Assembly (NCBI GenBank): GCA_964457585.1
Contig: CAYWFU010000064.1
Coordinates: 1 to 17,918, forward strand
Direction of reading: 5' to 3'
DNA: 17,918 nt
Source: CAYWFU01 sp964457585
Lineage (GTDB): Bacteria > JACRDZ01
Part shown: positions 7,021 to 14,102 of the stretch, piece after piece
How the letters are laid out: each line of letters begins with the position of its first letter
Numbering within the stretch: the first letter of the stretch is position 1
Notes under the pieces: generated by a model
Database searches by the model: none
Seen by the model: only the letters and a program-made list of their open reading frames with translations
Told to the model about the DNA's origin: nothing
Position numbers and translations under genes: made by a program

Positions 7021-8058
7021 ATCGCCTTTTATCCCAACAACAACTTCTTTGACAGGTATTTTTTTCCCTGAAGAAACTAATGCATCATTAACAATTTTTT
7101 GTAAACCAAAACAGCATGGGACTTCCATGTGCAATATTTTAATACTTTTTATCCCTGAAACGCTAAAAATCTGAGATAATTTTTCTTTGTAAATTCCAAT
7201 ATCATCCAGTTTGGGACATCCGATCACAATGGCATTATTGCTTAAAAAATCCTGATGAAAATTTGCGTATGCAAATGGTACGCAATCCGCAACAATTAAA
7301 AGATCAGCATTTTGAAAATATGGTGCAAGCGGTGATACAAGATGAAGTTGTATAGGCCACTGTCTTAATTCAGAATTAATTTTTTCGGTTGATTTAGTTT
7401 CTTTTTTTTGCGTCTGCCATGACATTTCGCGAGCTGAAGGGCATCCTGTTACGCCATGAGGCATTTTATGCGAATGATGCTCTGGAAGCTGGTCAGCATG
7501 TTCCTGCATATGTTTTAAGTGCGTTTCGAGCATATCAGGTGCAACTTCCTTTATTCGGGCAATTGTTGCTTCTTCATTATATACTTCAGCTTCACGTTCT
7601 TCAACTGTAAGCGCGCCGGTGGGACATGCTCCAAGACACGCTCCAAGTCCATCGCAATAAAACTCTTTTACTATTTGTGCTTTACCGTTAATAATTTGTA
7701 TTGCCTGTTCAGGGCAGGAAGTAATACATAATCCGCATCCATCGCATTTTTTTTCATCAATTTTAATTATTTTTCGTTTAACTTTTTTCATTGCAAATCC
7801 CCCTTCTTTATTTTGCTTTTCATTATATTGTTCAACAGGTGCATTAATCCCCAGACACTGCTTTGCAAACTTGCACCATTTAGCGCATCCCGGATCAAAT
7901 TTCGGATTTCTGACACTTGTCCCGCATTTTTTGCAATATCGATCTATATCATCTTTCCAGAATTCAATTATTGTTCCGCAATTTGGACATGGTTCTTCAA
8001 ATATATCTGTCGGTTTCCAGAATCTTTTGTCCTGACCAGGACATTTTAAATCAGGCAT
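7000..8058 (-). CDS. Zinc-ribbon / 4Fe-4S ferredoxin-type iron-sulfur protein (probable gene fusion)
   Basis: The 352-residue cytoplasmic protein has two parts. Residues 1-70 are a Cys-rich module with a zinc-ribbon look (C24-x2-C27 and C42-x2-C45) followed by CAKWCKFAKQCLG. From residue 90 a ferredoxin-type protein begins: MKKVKRKIIKIDEKKCDGCG has one full cluster motif (C105, C108, C111, C115), a second motif CDGLGACLGACP lacks one Cys, a His-rich stretch and GCPSAR follow, and the remainder contains VADCVPFAY and VPCCFGL. In many anaerobes the second part stands alone as a redox protein of unknown partner. An internal ATG at 7791, 7 nt after AAGAAGGGGG, could start that part separately. 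The main start has GGAGG 9 nt upstream. The last residues YPEGA and the stop are encoded inside the MITE-like element. No other partner enzyme is adjacent. Confidence 0.87.
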   Translation of the reverse strand: MPDLKCPGQDKRFWKPTDIFEEPCPNCGTIIEFWKDDIDRYCKKCGTSVRNPKFDPGCAKWCKFAKQCLGINAPVEQYNEKQNKEGGFAMKKVKRKIIKIDEKKCDGCGLCITSCPEQAIQIINGKAQIVKEFYCDGLGACLGACPTGALTVEEREAEVYNEEATIARIKEVAPDMLETHLKHMQEHADQLPEHHSHKMPHGVTGCPSAREMSWQTQKKETKSTEKINSELRQWPIQLHLVSPLAPYFQNADLLIVADCVPFAYANFHQDFLSNNAIVIGCPKLDDIGIYKEKLSQIFSVSGIKSIKILHMEVPCCFGLQKIVNDALVSSGKKIPVKEVVVGIKGDIYPEGA

Positions 8059-8083
8059 TTAATTATCCCTCCAAGTATATAAT

Positions 8084-8115
8084 ACTATTTTAGTCCTAAA
8101 TAAGATTTTTGTCAA
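8084..8115 (-). promoter_or_regulatory. Promoter of the iron-sulfur/Rrf2 operon with overlapping Rrf2/IscR-type operator
   Basis: On the minus strand TTGACA (8115-8110), a 17-nt spacer and TAAAAT (8092-8087) form a near-consensus sigma-70 promoter about 29 nt upstream of the ATG at 8058. GACTAAAATAGT (8095-8084) matches the central GACTRWWWYAGT part of the IscR type 1 site and covers the -10 box; the outer arms do not match well. A regulator bound here would block RNA polymerase. The only Rrf2 protein in the window is encoded as the second gene of this operon, so negative autoregulation is the simplest reading. Confidence 0.72.
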
Positions 8116-8143
8116 GAAAAAAATTATTCAATATTATATAATC

Positions 8144-8171
8144 TTGACAATTTATTTGAAATAAGTATTAT
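8144..8171 (+). promoter_or_regulatory. Promoter of carB-ubiX
   Basis: TTGACA at 8144-8149, a 16-nt spacer and TATTAT at 8166-8171 form a sigma-70-type promoter ending 27 nt before the carB ATG. It is divergent from the iron-sulfur operon promoter, and both -35 boxes sit inside a 9-bp inverted repeat (TTGTCAAGA at 8109-8117, TCTTGACAA at 8142-8150). The leader would be only about 20 nt, too short for a PyrR-type attenuator. Confidence 0.68.
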
Positions 8172-8198
8172 TACTATACTTGAATTAAGGAAAAAAAT

Positions 8199-11100
8199 AT
8201 GCCTAAAAGAAAAGATTTAAAAAAAATATTAATTATTGGTTCTGGCCCTATTATTATTGGGCAGGCTTGTGAATTTGACTACTCTGGTACACAGGCATGC
8301 AAAGCATTAAAGCAGGAAGGGTATAAAATTATCCTTGTAAATAGTAATCCCGCTACAATAATGACTGATCCTGAAATGGCTGATAGAACATATATTGAAC
8401 CTATTACTAAAGAAATAATAGAAAAAATAATAGAGAGGGAACGTCCTGATGCATTATTGCCTACTATTGGCGGACAGACAGCTTTGAATGTATCGGTTGA
8501 ACTTGCTGACAGCGGTGTATTGGAAAAATATAATGTTGAATTGATAGGCGCAAAAATTGAAGCCATAAAAAAGGCAGAAGACCGCAAATTATTTAAAGAA
8601 GCAATGTGTAAAATTGGAGTTGATTTGCCTAAAAGCGGTTTTGCTTATAGTGTTGAAGATGCAAAAAAATTTGTCAGTGAGATTGGATATCCGGCAATCA
8701 TCCGTCCATCATTTACACTTGGCGGTACAGGCGGCGGAATTGCTTATAATATTAATGAACTGGAAGAAATTGTTTCACGCGGAATAGAGTATTCACCTGT
8801 TGGAGAAGTACTTGTTGAGGAATCGGTTATTGGGTGGAAGGAATTTGAACTGGAAGTAATGCGTGATTTAAAAGATAATGTTGTTATTATCTGTTCCATC
8901 GAAAATTTAGATCCTATGGGGATTCATACAGGAGATAGCATTACAGTTGCTCCAGCTCAGACACTTACTGATAAAGAATATCAGTTAATGCGGGATACAG
9001 CCATAAAAATTATACGTGAAATTGGAGTAGATACAGGCGGCTCTAATATTCAATTTGCATTAAACCCAACAAATGGACGCATGGTTATAATAGAGATGAA
9101 TCCTCGTGTATCACGCAGTTCTGCTTTAGCTTCTAAAGCTACTGGATTTCCAATTGCAAAAATTGCCGCCAAACTTGCTGTTGGATATACTCTGGATGAA
9201 ATACCCAATGATATAACACGGGAGACACTCGCTTCATTTGAACCAACAATAGATTACTGTGTGATAAAAATCCCGCGCTGGGCATTTGAAAAATTTCCTG
9301 AAGCAGATGCTACCCTGAATACTCAGATGAAATCTGTTGGCGAAACAATGGCAATTGGAAGGACTTTTAAGGAAGCTTTGCAGAAAGGGCTACGTTCATT
9401 GGAAATTGGACGTTTTGGGCTTGGAGCTGATGGAAAAGATAAAGTTACACAGGATAATCTGCCATCAATTGAATCAGTTGAACAAAAATTGAAAGTTCCG
9501 AATTCAGAAAGAATTTTTTATCTGCGCTATGCAATAAAATATTTTCATATGGATATAAATGTAATATACAAACTCACAGGAATCGATCCCTGGTTCCTGT
9601 ATAATATCAGAGAAATCATTGAACTGGAAAATCTAATTGAAAGTTCCTCATTAAAAGGTATAACTACCGAGCTTTTAAAAAAAGCCAAAGAATTTGGTTT
9701 TTCTGATGAGCAGATAGCGTTTTTACTGCATTGTACTTCAAAAGAGATAAAAACTTTGCGCGAATCGCGGAATATTAAACCAGTTTTTAAAACTGTTGAT
9801 ACATGCGCAGCAGAGTTTCCGGCATATACTCCTTATTATTATTCAACATATGATGAAGAGAGCGAAATCGCAGTAAGTACAAAGAAAAAAATTGTAATTT
9901 TAGGCAGCGGCTCAAATAGGATAGGGCAGGGGATAGAATTTGATTACTGCTGTGTGCATGCCTGTTTTTCTTTATCCAGCGATGGATATGAGACAATTAT
10001 GATAAATAGCAATCCGGAAACAGTAAGTACAGATTATGATACTTCAACCCGCTTATATTTTGAGCCGTTAACATTTGAAGATGTAATGAGTATTATGGAG
10101 ATAGAAAAACCCGATGGAGTGATTGTTCAATTTGGCGGACAGACACCATTAAAATTAGCTATTCCGCTTGAACAGGCTGGAGTAAAAATTATTGGGACAT
10201 CACCGGATAATATTGACATGGCTGAAGATAGAGGGCGTTTTAGCAGAATGCTTGAGGAACTTAAAATACCTCAACCGCCAAATGGTATTGCTTTTTCATT
10301 TGATGAAGCGCGCAAAATAGCATCGGGACTGGATTATCCTATTTTAGTACGGCCTTCTTATGTTTTAGGCGGACGCGCAATGCAGATCGTTTATGATGCA
10401 GAAACATTAAAAAATTATATGGCTAATGCCGCAGAAATATCACAGGGACATCCAATTTTAATAGATAAGTTTTTGGAAGAAGCAATTGAGGTGGATGTGG
10501 ATGCGGTTTGCGATGGACAGGAGGTTGTAATTTGCGGAATTATGGAGCATATTGAAGAAGCGGGTATTCATTCAGGTGACAGCGCATGCGTTATTCCTTC
10601 TTTTAGCCTTGCTAAAAATGCTATTAAAATAATTCGCGAATATACATTTAAATTGGCTTCTGCCTTAAAAGTTAAGGGACTTATGAATATTCAATATGCA
10701 ATTAAAAATGATGTTGTATATGTTTTAGAAGTAAATCCCAGAGCTTCCAGAACTGTCCCGTTTGTAAGTAAAACAACAGGCATTCCATGGGCAAAAGTTG
10801 CTGCCCGAATTATGGTTGGCAAAACAATAAACGAAATGGGAATAAAAGAAGTCGAAATTAATTATACATCAGTTAAAGAAGTTGTTTTTCCTTTTATAAA
10901 ATTTCCGGGTGTTGATATTCTTCTTGGGCCTGAGATGAAATCAACCGGCGAAGTTATGGGAATAGATTCTACTTTTGGCAAAAGCTTTGCCAAATCACAA
11001 ATTGGTGCTTTGCAGAATCTTCCAAAAGAGGGGAATGTATTTATAAGCGTGAATAATCGTGATAAGCGTTCAATTATTTTTCTGGCAAAAAAATTAGTAG

Positions 11101-11435
11101 ATTTAGGATTTAATATTATGGCTACTTCAGGAACGGCTGATGTATTAACAAAAAATGGGATTAAAGTTATTCCTGTATTAAAAGTAGTTGAAGGTAGACC
11201 AAATATTGTTGATAGAATAAAAAATGGCGAAGTAAAGTTGATTATCAATACTCCTCTTGGCAAGAAATCTCATCATGACTCTTTTTCTATCAGACGCAGC
11301 GCTTTAGTGCACGGTATTCCGGTTATTACAACTATTCAGGGAGCATCAGCAGCCATTAATGGAATAGAATCAATGATAAACGATAAAATTACTGTTAAAT
11401 CCTTGCAGGAATATCACGAGGAAGTAAAGAAATGA
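8199..11435 (+). CDS. carB: Carbamoyl-phosphate synthase large subunit
   Basis: The 1078-residue protein is full length (E. coli CarB is 1073). It has the usual order: carboxyphosphate half with an N-terminal GSGPIIIGQACEFDYSGTQ, first ATP-grasp domain (about 128-335), oligomerisation domain (about 400-550), carbamoyl-phosphate half starting VILGSGSNRIGQGIEFDYCC, second ATP-grasp (about 675-865), and a C-terminal MGS-like regulatory domain (about 940-1078). It makes carbamoyl phosphate from bicarbonate, two ATP and ammonia delivered by CarA from glutamine, feeding pyrimidine and arginine synthesis. No carA is in the window, so the small subunit must be encoded elsewhere. AAGGA lies 8 nt before the ATG. 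The stop overlaps the ubiX start as ATGA. I see no frameshift or missing core motif. Confidence 0.98.
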   Translation: MPKRKDLKKILIIGSGPIIIGQACEFDYSGTQACKALKQEGYKIILVNSNPATIMTDPEMADRTYIEPITKEIIEKIIERERPDALLPTIGGQTALNVSVELADSGVLEKYNVELIGAKIEAIKKAEDRKLFKEAMCKIGVDLPKSGFAYSVEDAKKFVSEIGYPAIIRPSFTLGGTGGGIAYNINELEEIVSRGIEYSPVGEVLVEESVIGWKEFELEVMRDLKDNVVIICSIENLDPMGIHTGDSITVAPAQTLTDKEYQLMRDTAIKIIREIGVDTGGSNIQFALNPTNGRMVIIEMNPRVSRSSALASKATGFPIAKIAAKLAVGYTLDEIPNDITRETLASFEPTIDYCVIKIPRWAFEKFPEADATLNTQMKSVGETMAIGRTFKEALQKGLRSLEIGRFGLGADGKDKVTQDNLPSIESVEQKLKVPNSERIFYLRYAIKYFHMDINVIYKLTGIDPWFLYNIREIIELENLIESSSLKGITTELLKKAKEFGFSDEQIAFLLHCTSKEIKTLRESRNIKPVFKTVDTCAAEFPAYTPYYYSTYDEESEIAVSTKKKIVILGSGSNRIGQGIEFDYCCVHACFSLSSDGYETIMINSNPETVSTDYDTSTRLYFEPLTFEDVMSIMEIEKPDGVIVQFGGQTPLKLAIPLEQAGVKIIGTSPDNIDMAEDRGRFSRMLEELKIPQPPNGIAFSFDEARKIASGLDYPILVRPSYVLGGRAMQIVYDAETLKNYMANAAEISQGHPILIDKFLEEAIEVDVDAVCDGQEVVICGIMEHIEEAGIHSGDSACVIPSFSLAKNAIKIIREYTFKLASALKVKGLMNIQYAIKNDVVYVLEVNPRASRTVPFVSKTTGIPWAKVAARIMVGKTINEMGIKEVEINYTSVKEVVFPFIKFPGVDILLGPEMKSTGEVMGIDSTFGKSFAKSQIGALQNLPKEGNVFISVNNRDKRSIIFLAKKLVDLGFNIMATSGTADVLTKNGIKVIPVLKVVEGRPNIVDRIKNGEVKLIINTPLGKKSHHDSFSIRRSALVHGIPVITTIQGASAAINGIESMINDKITVKSLQEYHEEVKK

Positions 11436-12049
11436 ACAGGCAAAATAAAAAAAAGTTAATAGGATTTGCGATGACCGGAGCGAGCGGAGTTATATATGGA
11501 TTACGTACAATAGAAGAAATTCTTAAACAAGGATATTCTATTTTATTAACTATATCAGAATGCGGAAAAATTGTATTGAAACAGGAAACAGGGATAGAAA
11601 TTACTGGAAATGCAGAGCATTTTTTTCAGAATTATTTTAAAAGCAAGAATATCAATTATTATGCTCATAATGATTTTTTTTCCCCTTTGGCAAGCGGTTC
11701 TGCTAATTTGGAAGCTATGCTGATAGTTCCATGCAGCATGAAAACCATAGCAGGTATTGCTTCAGGTTATGCGCAAAATTTAATTGAACGCGCTTGTGAT
11801 GTTAGTTTAAAAGAAGGGCGAAAACTTATTGTTGTCCCGCGCGAAACACCCTTAAATCAAATTCATCTTGCCAATTTATTAAAACTTGCGCAGATGGGCG
11901 TGCATATTGTCCCGCCAATGCCGGCATTTTACAATCATCCTAAAAAAATTGAAGACTTTGTAGATTTTATGGTTGCGCGCATATTGAATTTGCTTAATAT
12001 TGAAAATAATTTGTTAGAACCATGGGGAAACAAAGAAGCAGAGGGATAA
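11432..12049 (+). CDS. ubiX: UbiX family flavin prenyltransferase
   Basis: The 205-residue flavoprotein has the Rossmann-like start FAMTGASGVIYGLRTIEE, the SPLASGS segment, the VPCSMKTIAGIASGYAQNL region and the LIVVPRETPLN motif with the conserved Arg-Glu. UbiX joins a dimethylallyl group to reduced FMN, giving the prenylated FMN cofactor of UbiD decarboxylases in ubiquinone/menaquinone synthesis or aromatic degradation. No UbiD is in the window. The ATG overlaps the carB stop (ATGA), so it is translated by coupling from the carB transcript. The length is typical (about 190-210 aa). The C-terminal tail beyond ILNLLNIEN is poorly conserved. Confidence 0.95.
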   Translation: MNRQNKKKLIGFAMTGASGVIYGLRTIEEILKQGYSILLTISECGKIVLKQETGIEITGNAEHFFQNYFKSKNINYYAHNDFFSPLASGSANLEAMLIVPCSMKTIAGIASGYAQNLIERACDVSLKEGRKLIVVPRETPLNQIHLANLLKLAQMGVHIVPPMPAFYNHPKKIEDFVDFMVARILNLLNIENNLLEPWGNKEAEG

Positions 12050-12052
12050 AAT

Positions 12053-12135
12053 TTTACCAACATTTTTGTCGCACACCCAATATTGTTCAATCTGTAACTT
12101 TCTGGGGTCTCTACCACAGTGGTACTGAAATACCT
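12053..12135. repeat. GC-richer palindrome-bearing segment downstream of ubiX, possible dispersed repeat
   Basis: This intergenic stretch stands out by composition from the roughly 25% G+C toxin locus next to it. It contains a 13-bp palindrome TACCACAGTGGTA (12112-12124; 6-bp arms around one base) flanked by GGGGTCTC and CTGAAATACCTC. On the minus strand it keeps an open frame of 67 codons that extends into ubiX, but nothing supports its being a gene. There is no U-tract, so it is a poor intrinsic terminator. It may be a remnant of a dispersed repeat; no second copy is in the window. Confidence 0.4.
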
Positions 12136-12150
12136 CACATATAAGTATTA

Positions 12151-12789
12151 TCAAAGTTTTATTTCACTTATTTTTTTAATTTCTTTTTCAAAGAATTTTT
12201 TAACAATATTCCATTCAATTTTTTTTAACATTTTTGGCATAGGTTCTTTTTCCGCATCTTCAAAATAAATTAAACTTTTTAAAATATGTATTTTATTTTG
12301 TCTAAATACTTTGAATTTTTTATTATAAAAATTAAATATTTCTTGCATTGAAATTATTTTGTAATAACTTATAATAAAATAAAGATCGATAAAATCCCGT
12401 TTTGTACCTCTATCACAAATAGCAGATAATTTCATTGGAGCAATATCTTTTATAGTTGCAATATTTATACTAAAAAAATTATTAAATTTTTCCAAGACAG
12501 GATAATTATAATAAAATAGACTAAATTGTGTTTTTCCTAAATAACCAAGAATAGTGCCGTTACTTACACTTTCTAATTTGAATTTTATTTGAAGACGGGA
12601 GATTTGTTCAATAAATATTTTTTCATTAAATTTTTTTGAGGTGAAAAAATCGAGATCTATAGAAATTCTATGGCCTATTTGTAAAGCTAAAGCTGTCCCA
12701 CCTGCAAGATAAGCTTCCTTTAATAAACCACTTTCACCTAATAAGACCAATGCGTTTTTTGCATCTTTTGATATGACTTTTTCATACAT
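12151..12789 (-). CDS. AbiEii/AbiGii-type nucleotidyltransferase toxin
   Basis: The 212-residue protein has the AbiEii (DUF1814) signature: YLAGGTALALQIGHRISIDLDFF, with the GG at 30-31 and the two catalytic Asp D45 and D47. The MKLSA strand with K120 and the KRDFIDLYFI motif (K130, R131, D132, D135) follow. Known: such enzymes are the toxin of type IV or AbiE-like toxin-antitoxin/abortive-infection pairs; characterised members (AbiEii, MenT) transfer nucleotides, for MenT to tRNA acceptor ends. Many shorter homologues are uncharacterised. The start overlaps the partner gene by 52 nt and has only a weak SD-like AGTGA, so translation is probably coupled. Codon use is extremely A/T-rich and Lys/Asn/Ile-heavy, more so than in carB-ubiX, compatible with transfer. 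Confidence 0.9.
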   Translation of the reverse strand: MYEKVISKDAKNALVLLGESGLLKEAYLAGGTALALQIGHRISIDLDFFTSKKFNEKIFIEQISRLQIKFKLESVSNGTILGYLGKTQFSLFYYNYPVLEKFNNFFSINIATIKDIAPMKLSAICDRGTKRDFIDLYFIISYYKIISMQEIFNFYNKKFKVFRQNKIHILKSLIYFEDAEKEPMPKMLKKIEWNIVKKFFEKEIKKISEIKL

Positions 12790-13034
12790 ACTATTTCACT
12801 TTTATCCAGATTAAATAATAATCTCCAGAAATTACTAGACTTTGGAGAAAGACCACGATATTTTAAAATAACTTCTTTTATTATATCCTTATTATAAACT
12901 CGAAACAACCAGTTTATTGCTTTTGAATCTCCATATTCTAAAATTCTTGATATTATATATGTGGAATATTTTTTTGTATTTAGTTTATTAGTGTTTATAT
13001 CCCAAAAATATTTTTTTATATATAATGGCATCAT
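12738..13034 (-). CDS. DUF6922-like partner (putative antitoxin) of the AbiEii-type toxin
   Basis: The 98-residue helical protein starts MMPLYIKKYFWDI. It contains YIISRILEYGDSKAINWLF and the conserved LSPKSSNFWRLLF, which I recognise from short proteins encoded immediately upstream of AbiEii-type nucleotidyltransferases. Genes in this position act as antitoxins in studied relatives; here that role is inferred from position. Its 3' end overlaps the toxin gene by 52 nt in another frame. I see no clear SD before the two adjacent ATGs (13034 and 13031), so a nearly leaderless start or weak initiation is likely. Confidence 0.75.
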   Translation of the reverse strand: MMPLYIKKYFWDINTNKLNTKKYSTYIISRILEYGDSKAINWLFRVYNKDIIKEVILKYRGLSPKSSNFWRLLFNLDKSEIVCMKKSYQKMQKTHWSY

Positions 13035-13129
13035 ATCAATATAATAACATAAATTTTAATAAGATTCTATCAAAAATTGACACAATTGGTATTTCATCAG
13101 AATTATAATAGGGTTAATATGACTCTCTG

Positions 13130-13158
13130 TTGCCTTGATACTCTTCTGGTTAAGGCAA
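13130..13158. repeat. Inverted repeat at the 3' end of the diguanylate cyclase gene
   Basis: TTGCCTT (13130-13136) and AAGGCAA (13152-13158) can pair as a 7-bp stem around a 15-nt loop. The second arm includes the stop codon of the leftward cyclase gene at 13150-13152. No T-run follows on either strand, so it is not a standard intrinsic terminator, though it could stabilise the transcript end. Confidence 0.4.
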
Positions 13159-14073
13159 AAAACAAGTCTGATTTTTCCCCTTTTGTTTAGCCATATACAA
13201 AGCCTTATCTGCAGAATCAAGGATAATTTCCCAATTGCTGTCCATATCAGATGTTGCAGTACCGCAGCTTATGGTTATAATTCCAAATGTGTTGCCCTTA
13301 TGTTCAATTTTAAGAGCTTCAATATCTTTTCTGATTTTTTCTGCAACAATAATTGTTTTATCTAAATTTTGTTCGGGTAAAAGAATAACAATCTCTTCAC
13401 CTCCAAATCTAAAAATATCATCAGATTTACGAAGAGATTTTTTTATGGAATCAGCAACAATCTTCAGTATATTATCACCTGCAAGATGTCCGTAAGTATC
13501 GTTGTAAGCTTTAAAATTATCTATATCGCAGATAATTAAACCATAACCCTGCTTATATCTTGATACCCGATGTTGAACTTTTTCAATAATCTCATAAAAA
13601 TGACGCCTATTGCCAATATCCATTAATGGATCCATTCTAACCAGTTCTTCAAGTCTGATATTTAAAGTAGACAATTTTTCATTTTTTTCCAGTAGTTCTT
13701 TTTCGAGTTCTAATATTCGTACACCTGTTCTTGTTTTTACTTTAAGTTCATTTCTGTCAAATGGTTTGGCAATATAATCATCAGCGCCTGCATCAAGTCC
13801 TTCTATCAAGTCTTCCCGCCGATCTTTGCTTGTTAAAAGGATTATATAAACATATCCTGAAATAGTGGATGTTCGTATTTTGCGGCATAATGATAACCCA
13901 TCTAAAACAGGCATTACCCAATCGATGATAACAAATTTAAAAGCATTTTTATTAAAAACTTCCCATGCTTTTTCTCCGTCTTCAACAGCTATTACTTCAT
14001 GTCCCCAGTCCATTAGTGTCTTCTGAAGAAGGCGTCTTGATACTAAATCATCATCAGCAATTAAAATTTTCAT
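13150..14073 (-). CDS. Response regulator with a diguanylate cyclase output domain (REC-GGDEF)
   Basis: The 307-residue cytoplasmic protein has a receiver domain (about 1-118) with the acidic pocket DDD at 7-9, phosphoacceptor D51 in IIDWVMP, T81 and K103 in AKPF. A coiled-coil linker (about 118-145) with regular heptads leads to a GGDEF domain (about 148-303). The active-site motif is GGEEI (224-228), a variant with Glu and Ile that retains the metal/catalytic acidic residue. The metal-binding CDIDNFK (D183) is present, as is an RKSD inhibitory site (215-218), so product inhibition is likely. It should make c-di-GMP when phosphorylated, in PleD/WspR style. It is the last gene of the operon, 29 nt behind the hybrid kinase, its most likely phosphodonor through the kinase's Hpt domain. 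Confidence 0.95.
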   Translation of the reverse strand: MKILIADDDLVSRRLLQKTLMDWGHEVIAVEDGEKAWEVFNKNAFKFVIIDWVMPVLDGLSLCRKIRTSTISGYVYIILLTSKDRREDLIEGLDAGADDYIAKPFDRNELKVKTRTGVRILELEKELLEKNEKLSTLNIRLEELVRMDPLMDIGNRRHFYEIIEKVQHRVSRYKQGYGLIICDIDNFKAYNDTYGHLAGDNILKIVADSIKKSLRKSDDIFRFGGEEIVILLPEQNLDKTIIVAEKIRKDIEALKIEHKGNTFGIITISCGTATSDMDSNWEIILDSADKALYMAKQKGKNQTCFLP

Positions 14074-14102
14074 AACAGCATCTCAAGTTAAATAAAAAAA
14101 AT

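Noticed and set aside
6880..7071. 63-codon + strand frame across the palindromic element
   Set aside because: It follows from the palindrome itself, has no ribosome site and overlaps the iron-sulfur gene in antisense.
13077..13109. TTGACA ... TATAAT on the + strand
   Set aside because: The spacer is 21 nt, too long, and only a 23-codon frame without a good ribosome site follows before an opposing gene.
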